Assembly (NCBI RefSeq): GCF_020700235.1 | Contig: NZ_CP085307.1 | Coordinates: 372,001 to 436,000 of the forward strand | Source of the DNA: Haladaptatus pallidirubidus | GTDB taxonomy: Archaea > Halobacteriota > Halobacteria > Halobacteriales > Haladaptataceae | Length of the DNA stretch: 64,000 nt | Reading direction: 5' to 3' | Shown: piece by piece, positions 59,971 through 64,000 of the stretch | Layout: the number at the start of each line of letters is the position of its first letter | Numbering within the stretch: position 1 is the first letter of the stretch | Program-made: the position numbers and the translations under genes | The notes under the pieces: generated by a model | The model's input: only the letters and a program-made list of their open reading frames with translations | Databases searched by the model: none | Told to the model about the DNA's origin: nothing

Positions 59971-61152
59971 TCACCGATTATCGGCCGCGAATGCTTCGAT
60001 ACGATCCAGCCCTTCTTCGATTCGAGACAAGTTGTTCGCGAAGCTCAACCGCAGTTGTCCCTCACCAGCTCCCCCGAACCCTGACCCTGGTGCAGTGACC
60101 ACCCCGTAGTCCTCAAGGATTTGTTTCGCCATTGAGAGACTCGATTCGCCGAAATCGCCTACGTCAATGAATACATAGAAGGCACCTTCAGGTGGTGGAC
60201 ATGAAACCCCGTCAATATCCGCTATACGATCGACTACAGAGTCACGCCGCTCTTCGAATGCCAGTTGCATTGCTTCTACCTCGTCCATCGGACCGGTGAG
60301 TGCCGCAATCGCGGCGTGTTGGGAGATGGTTGACGTGCAGGCAGTCGTGCTCTCTCGCAGTATGGTTGCTGCAGAAACCACATCTTCGGGACCCAACAGC
60401 CATCCAACACGCCAACCGGTCATTGCAAACGTTTTCGAGCAAGATTCGACAGTCAGAACGTGATCCGGAGAATCAACATAGCCCGCGATCCCTGTCTGGT
60501 ACTCACCATACAGTAATCGGCTGTACACTTCATCGGCAATTACATACGCATCTCGTTCTGCTGCGGCATCGGCTACCGTTCGAACGGCGTCTGGATCGAA
60601 CACCCGGCCCGTGGGATTCGATGGTGTCGCTAACATCACCGCTGCGGTCCGATCAGTCATCGAATCAATTACGCGTTCGGGATCGAGTGTAAATCCATCA
60701 TCGGGATCGAGTGCCACTTCAATCGGCGTTGCACCGGCCAGAATTGCTTGTGTTCGGTGATTTGGCCATGAGGGTGTCGGAAGGAGAACTTCATCTCCCG
60801 GATTGACCGTCACGAGCATCGCAAGCGCGAGTGCTTCCATCCCGCCGGTTGTAACGAGGACCTCCGTGGTTGGGTCAACCGTGAAGCCGTGGGTCGAATC
60901 GGTCGTTTGGGCGATTGCTTTGCGTAGCTCTGGGAGTCCAGCATTCGAGGTATAATGAGTCGCACCAGCGGTCGCTGCGTCAAAGGCTGCCTGAGTAATG
61001 TGGGAAGGAGTATCGAAGTCTGGTTCGCCAATTTCGAGGTGAACGAGATCGTCACGACCGGCCGCCTCTGCTCGTTTGGCGAGATCGAACATCTGCCGAA
61101 TCGGTGATTGTTCGACTGCGGACATACGGTCGGCCAATCGATTTCCTGTCAT
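59971..61152 (-). CDS. PLP-dependent aminotransferase, class I/II
   Basis: A 393-aa fold-type I aminotransferase of the aspartate/aromatic branch. From MTGNRLADRMSAVEQSPIRQ it shows LEIGEPDFDTPSHI, the substrate-binding YTSNAGLPELRKAIA, TPSNPTGRVFD with the cofactor Asn, VIADEVYSRLLYG with Asp and Tyr, and the Schiff-base lysine in SCSKTFAMTGWRVGW. The C-terminal GFGGAGEGQLRLSFAN holds the carboxylate-binding Arg. ATG 61152 is chosen since it lies 2 nt after the stop of the upstream enolase-type gene, whereas an earlier in-frame start at 61179 would overlap it. Coupling with an epimerase suggests the product amino acid is transaminated for catabolism. Confidence 0.9.
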   Translation of the reverse strand: MTGNRLADRMSAVEQSPIRQMFDLAKRAEAAGRDDLVHLEIGEPDFDTPSHITQAAFDAATAGATHYTSNAGLPELRKAIAQTTDSTHGFTVDPTTEVLVTTGGMEALALAMLVTVNPGDEVLLPTPSWPNHRTQAILAGATPIEVALDPDDGFTLDPERVIDSMTDRTAAVMLATPSNPTGRVFDPDAVRTVADAAAERDAYVIADEVYSRLLYGEYQTGIAGYVDSPDHVLTVESCSKTFAMTGWRVGWLLGPEDVVSAATILRESTTACTSTISQHAAIAALTGPMDEVEAMQLAFEERRDSVVDRIADIDGVSCPPPEGAFYVFIDVGDFGESSLSMAKQILEDYGVVTAPGSGFGGAGEGQLRLSFANNLSRIEEGLDRIEAFAADNR

Positions 61153-61154
61153 GC

Positions 61155-62267
61155 TTATTGCCTCCCAATGACTGTGCAATCGGTCCGTAGTTCATCAAGT
61201 TTGTCGCGATCGATTTCAATCCCGAGTCCAGGGCCCTCAACGCTGATTTCCGGAACCGTAAAATCGAGGTCAGTTACGTTTGCTGTCGTCATGAACGGTC
61301 CGACCATTTCGTTCCAAATAACGTTCTCAAAGGCGAGACAAAAGTGTACTCCGGCAGCAGTACCGACACCTCCTTCGACCATCGACCCGAGCTGGGTAGG
61401 TCGGTTATCGGCTTCTGCGACGGTATTCAGCCTAATTGCTTCTCCTATGCCGCCAGTCTTCATCAACTTGATATTGTAGATGTCCCCAGCACCACGGTTC
61501 ACGAGATCGAGACAGTCGCTCGCAGTTTTGACGGACTCATCTGGCATTACTGGGATATCGACACGATTACGGAGTGTGACGAGGTCTTCGACGTTCTCCT
61601 TGGCAACTGGTTGCTCAATCACGTCGAGATAGTCTGAGATTCCCTGAAGTGCTCGGAGCGCCGTTTTTGCATCACCCCACCCCTGGTTGGCGTCCGCTTT
61701 GAGACTCACAGATTCCGGCACTGCTGTGGCAATTTTCTCTACCCGTTTGACATCAGTTTCCGGCTTGTCGCCTACCTTGATTTTTATCTGCTTGTATCCA
61801 GCTTCGACAGCATCGACCGCATCCTCTGCCATCTCGCCTGGATCTTTTATCGACAGTACCTTGGGCACGTTAATCACCGATTCCGTGGCATTCCCACCGA
61901 GCAACCGGTACAACGGCATTTCGGCAGCTTTCCCCCGGATGTCTTGGAGTGCAAGTTCGATCCCGGCATGAGCTGTTCGCGAGCCGTCAACGAGGGCCTC
62001 CATATCACCCACGATCCGTTCAATGTCGAGTGGGTTCGTATCGAGAACGAGCGGTGCCAGGATATCCTCGATCACAGCTGCGGTCGATCGTTGGGTTTCA
62101 CCAGTCACCTCATAGGCGGGCGCTGCCTCACCCAGCCCAGTAATTCCCACGTCGGTTTCAACCTCAACGAGTACACGCTCTAGTTCGGGAATCGGATTAA
62201 GCGCGGTCACAAACGGCTCTTCGAGGGGGATATTATACTGATGGATAGTTACTCGTTCGATGCGCAT
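61155..62267 (-). CDS. Enolase-superfamily epimerase/racemase (MLE subgroup)
   Basis: A 370-aa enzyme of the muconate lactonizing subgroup. The N-terminal capping domain (MRIERVTIHQYNIPLEEPFV) precedes a TIM barrel with K162-x-K164 in IKIKVG. Metal ligands are D192 in LKADANQGW, E218 in VIEQPV, and D243 in MPDESV, and the second catalytic lysine is in NIKLMKTGG. This KxK/K set is shared by dipeptide epimerases, N-succinylamino acid racemases and o-succinylbenzoate synthases. The neighbours, an M20 deacylase and an aminotransferase, favour dipeptide epimerase or N-acylamino acid racemase over a menaquinone role. ATG 62267 starts exactly at the family N terminus; ATG 62276 is an alternative. 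It is first in the two-gene minus-strand operon. Confidence 0.87.
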   Translation of the reverse strand: MRIERVTIHQYNIPLEEPFVTALNPIPELERVLVEVETDVGITGLGEAAPAYEVTGETQRSTAAVIEDILAPLVLDTNPLDIERIVGDMEALVDGSRTAHAGIELALQDIRGKAAEMPLYRLLGGNATESVINVPKVLSIKDPGEMAEDAVDAVEAGYKQIKIKVGDKPETDVKRVEKIATAVPESVSLKADANQGWGDAKTALRALQGISDYLDVIEQPVAKENVEDLVTLRNRVDIPVMPDESVKTASDCLDLVNRGAGDIYNIKLMKTGGIGEAIRLNTVAEADNRPTQLGSMVEGGVGTAAGVHFCLAFENVIWNEMVGPFMTTANVTDLDFTVPEISVEGPGLGIEIDRDKLDELRTDCTVIGRQ

Positions 62268-62401
62268 AGGTACCATTACTCTATACGAGAGGATCCTTGA
62301 AAACTCGTGCGCCAGAATCACCCGAGAGAGTATTTTTATGCCGGATGATCGACACTCGTGTTGCAGGACAGTTTCAATACGCAGATCGTTGAAGCTGGTC
62401 T

Positions 62402-63556
62402 ATGGAGTTTGCAGCCTGGTGTTACCCCTGGGACCTGCTCGACGAGGGTGTCGAAAACGTTGCAGACCGTTTAGAGACGATCGGTGTTAGCGAGGTCAAT
62501 CTGGCGACCAACTACCACCACGTACAGGCGTTCCTACCCCATAACCCAAAGCGTCGTACGCTCTTCGCCCGTGCCAGTTCTTATTTCCAGCCAAACGACG
62601 GCTACGGTCGGCTCACGCCGGTTCCATATGAAGGGATGAATGGAAACGATTGGCTGGAAACAATCGGTGATGCGATCACAACAACGGATCTGACGCTCAA
62701 TTCTTGGACAGTCGGGTGTCACAACTCACGACTCGGCTTGGAGTATCCAGATGCGACATTGCAGACACCACACGGTGATTCACTAGCATTCGGGCTCTGC
62801 CCGTCAAATCCTAATGTGCAGGAATATCTTCGCTCGCTCTTAGCCGATCTCGATGAGCGAGCCTCCTTCGAGCGGATCGAACTCGAATCGTTCGACTACT
62901 TTCATGGCCGTGGCTTCGGCTGGCATCACGACAAATTTCATACGGATCTCGGCCATCTCGGAGAATTCCTCTTCGGACTTTGCTTTTGCGATCACTGCCA
63001 AGCAATCGCAACGAGTGCCGGTGTCGACACCGAAGCTGCTCGAGAAACTTGCGTCGCGACCATTGACGCGATTGCCGAGGGGACACTTCCCGCCGATTTT
63101 GATCTCGCCAGCTGGTTCTGTGCACACCCAAACGTCATCAAATACACTGCTGTTCGAACTGACACCCTTGCAGATTTGTTTGCGGAATTTCGTGCAATTG
63201 TCGATGCCGATCTCGGCTACTATGCTGGCCTGATCTCTGTCGCAGACACATGGATGCAGGGGGCGGATCTTTCGAAACTGTCGTCTCACCTCGATTTTAT
63301 CACGATTACCGCCTACGAGTCCTCAACGACGGCCGTTCTTGACGAGCTTCGAACGGCGCGCACTCTCTCCCCTGATGCGGAGTTGCATGTCGGAATACTT
63401 CCTGGACATCCGGCCATTCATGATCCTAAAACGGTGGCGGAAATGGTTGATGTGCTGGCTGACGAGGACGTTCCACGGATATCGTTCTACAATTACGGGC
63501 TGTTGCCGGAACGAAATCTCGATTGGGTTGCCAACGCTACTGAACTGTATCGATGA
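62402..63556 (+). CDS. TIM-barrel, glycoside-hydrolase-like protein of unknown function
   Basis: A 384-aa protein with no named family I can assign with confidence. The order of motifs suggests a (beta/alpha)8 barrel: MEFAAWCYPWDLLDEGVENV at the first strand, VNLATNYHHVQAFLP, LTLNSWTVGCHNSRLG, RIELESFDYFHGRGFGWHHD in the middle, and ITITAYESST and HVGILPGHPAIHDP near the end. A CFCDHCQ cysteine cluster at about residues 198-204, after LGEFLFGL, is reminiscent of hypothetical glycosyl-hydrolase-like barrels that carry CFCxxC. Acidic residues in LESFD and FITITAYE could be catalytic. No signal peptide is seen. It is divergent from the epimerase operon, so it may hydrolyse or isomerise a related polar substrate. 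Function is unknown. Confidence 0.6.
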   Translation: MEFAAWCYPWDLLDEGVENVADRLETIGVSEVNLATNYHHVQAFLPHNPKRRTLFARASSYFQPNDGYGRLTPVPYEGMNGNDWLETIGDAITTTDLTLNSWTVGCHNSRLGLEYPDATLQTPHGDSLAFGLCPSNPNVQEYLRSLLADLDERASFERIELESFDYFHGRGFGWHHDKFHTDLGHLGEFLFGLCFCDHCQAIATSAGVDTEAARETCVATIDAIAEGTLPADFDLASWFCAHPNVIKYTAVRTDTLADLFAEFRAIVDADLGYYAGLISVADTWMQGADLSKLSSHLDFITITAYESSTTAVLDELRTARTLSPDAELHVGILPGHPAIHDPKTVAEMVDVLADEDVPRISFYNYGLLPERNLDWVANATELYR

Positions 63557-63624
63557 GCCTGCGCACGTTCGGTGTTTGACGGCCACAATCCAGAAACAAG
63601 GGTGGATAGTCACTGATCGTCCGT

Positions 63625-64000
63625 CTACGACTGAAATCGCGGGAGGATCTCGTCTGCAAACCGACGAACACTGTCCATCCCTGTTTGCCCATCCATTCCC
63701 GGGAACTGTGTCCGAAAGATCAAATGGTCGACGCCAATATCTCGGTATGTCGCAACCATCTTGGCTACTTCGTCGGCCGTTCCGATCATTGTTTGTTCTT
63801 CAATGTCATCGAAGTCCGGCCGTCCCGTGAATTCCGGATTCCCCCATTTGATGTATTTTTCAGTGAGATCAAGTAGATATGGATCGACCGCATCGTAGGC
63901 AGCTTCGGTCGTCTCACCAACATAGCCATCGACCATAATTGTGACGTCACCTTCATCAGGATTCTTGCCGAAATCTTCCAGTGACTCACGATACAATTGA
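63625..64000 (-). CDS. LLM-class oxidoreductase, C-terminal part (runs off the window)
   Basis: The visible 125 codons are the 3' end of a luciferase-like monooxygenase-family gene whose start lies beyond position 64000. Family features are the segment FDDIEEQTMIGTADEVAKMV followed by YRDIGVDHLIFRTQFPGMDG and FADEILPRF, which is the typical last helix-strand-helix of F420- or FMN-dependent members. It is convergent with the TIM-barrel gene. Because the cofactor-binding N terminus is outside the window, the choice between flavin and F420 cannot be made. Confidence 0.8.
   Translation of the reverse strand, partial: QLYRESLEDFGKNPDEGDVTIMVDGYVGETTEAAYDAVDPYLLDLTEKYIKWGNPEFTGRPDFDDIEEQTMIGTADEVAKMVATYRDIGVDHLIFRTQFPGMDGQTGMDSVRRFADEILPRFQS

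Noticed and set aside
1..64000. CRISPR array
   Set aside because: No regularly spaced direct repeats of 25-40 nt and no cas genes were seen; the only RNA-guided nuclease is the transposon TnpB.

Overview
The window reads as a chromosomal or large-replicon segment of a halophilic archaeon (class Halobacteria). Its proteins are acidic and its genes have TATA boxes about 25-30 nt before leaderless starts. Several families are typical of haloarchaea: TbsP, the AbrB-PhoU fusion, an F420-type PPOX oxidoreductase and an IS200/IS605 element. Base composition is moderate for the group and coding density falls sharply in the second half.

Region 1 (about 0.7-31 kb) is a catabolic island. A winged-helix regulator and an ACAD10/11-type (LvaA-like) kinase precede an acetone-carboxylase-like set: HyuA-type, HyuB-type and a gamma-like zinc protein. 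Next come a zinc alcohol dehydrogenase, a complete 2-oxoacid dehydrogenase complex (E1alpha, E1beta, E3, E2), two SDRs, a second HyuA/HyuB pair, three AMP-forming acyl-CoA ligases, an MFS carrier, a HAD hydrolase, a third SDR, an ACAD11-like acyl-CoA dehydrogenase, an F420/flavin LLM enzyme and an AtoE-type short-chain fatty acid carrier. Together they suggest use of a ketone, hydroxy-acid or short/branched acid that is activated to CoA and oxidised. The substrate is not visible from sequence.

Region 2 (31-32.4 kb) is an AT-rich gene desert. Region 3 (32.4-40 kb) is a phosphate-scavenging group: exported PhoD with a lamin-tail domain, exported PhoX, AbrB-PhoU, and an exported calcineurin-like phosphoesterase. 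phoD and phoX share a nearly identical promoter element.

Region 4 (36.5-58 kb) is rich in decayed genes. Remnants or frameshifted copies include an APC permease, multicopper oxidase, ABC-2 permease, DUF5519/luciferase-fold protein, CMP/guanine-deaminase-like enzyme, small membrane protein, zinc-ribbon kinase, APH phosphotransferase and SprT-like protein. Intact genes between them are methylglyoxal synthase, an SRAP (YedK/HMCES) protein, an S9 peptidase, an AI-2E family membrane protein, an apparently intact tnpA-tnpB IS605 element, tbsP, a UspA protein, a GntP permease and a PPOX oxidoreductase. A tRNA-like gene with a long variable arm, a CAU triplet and a possible 19-nt intron lies beside the IS. 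A solitary copy of the IS end abuts the tbsP stop codon.

Region 5 (58.7-64 kb) holds an M20 deacylase, a PLP aminotransferase, an enolase-superfamily enzyme, a TIM-barrel-like orphan and the end of an LLM oxidoreductase. It plausibly processes N-acyl amino acids or dipeptides.
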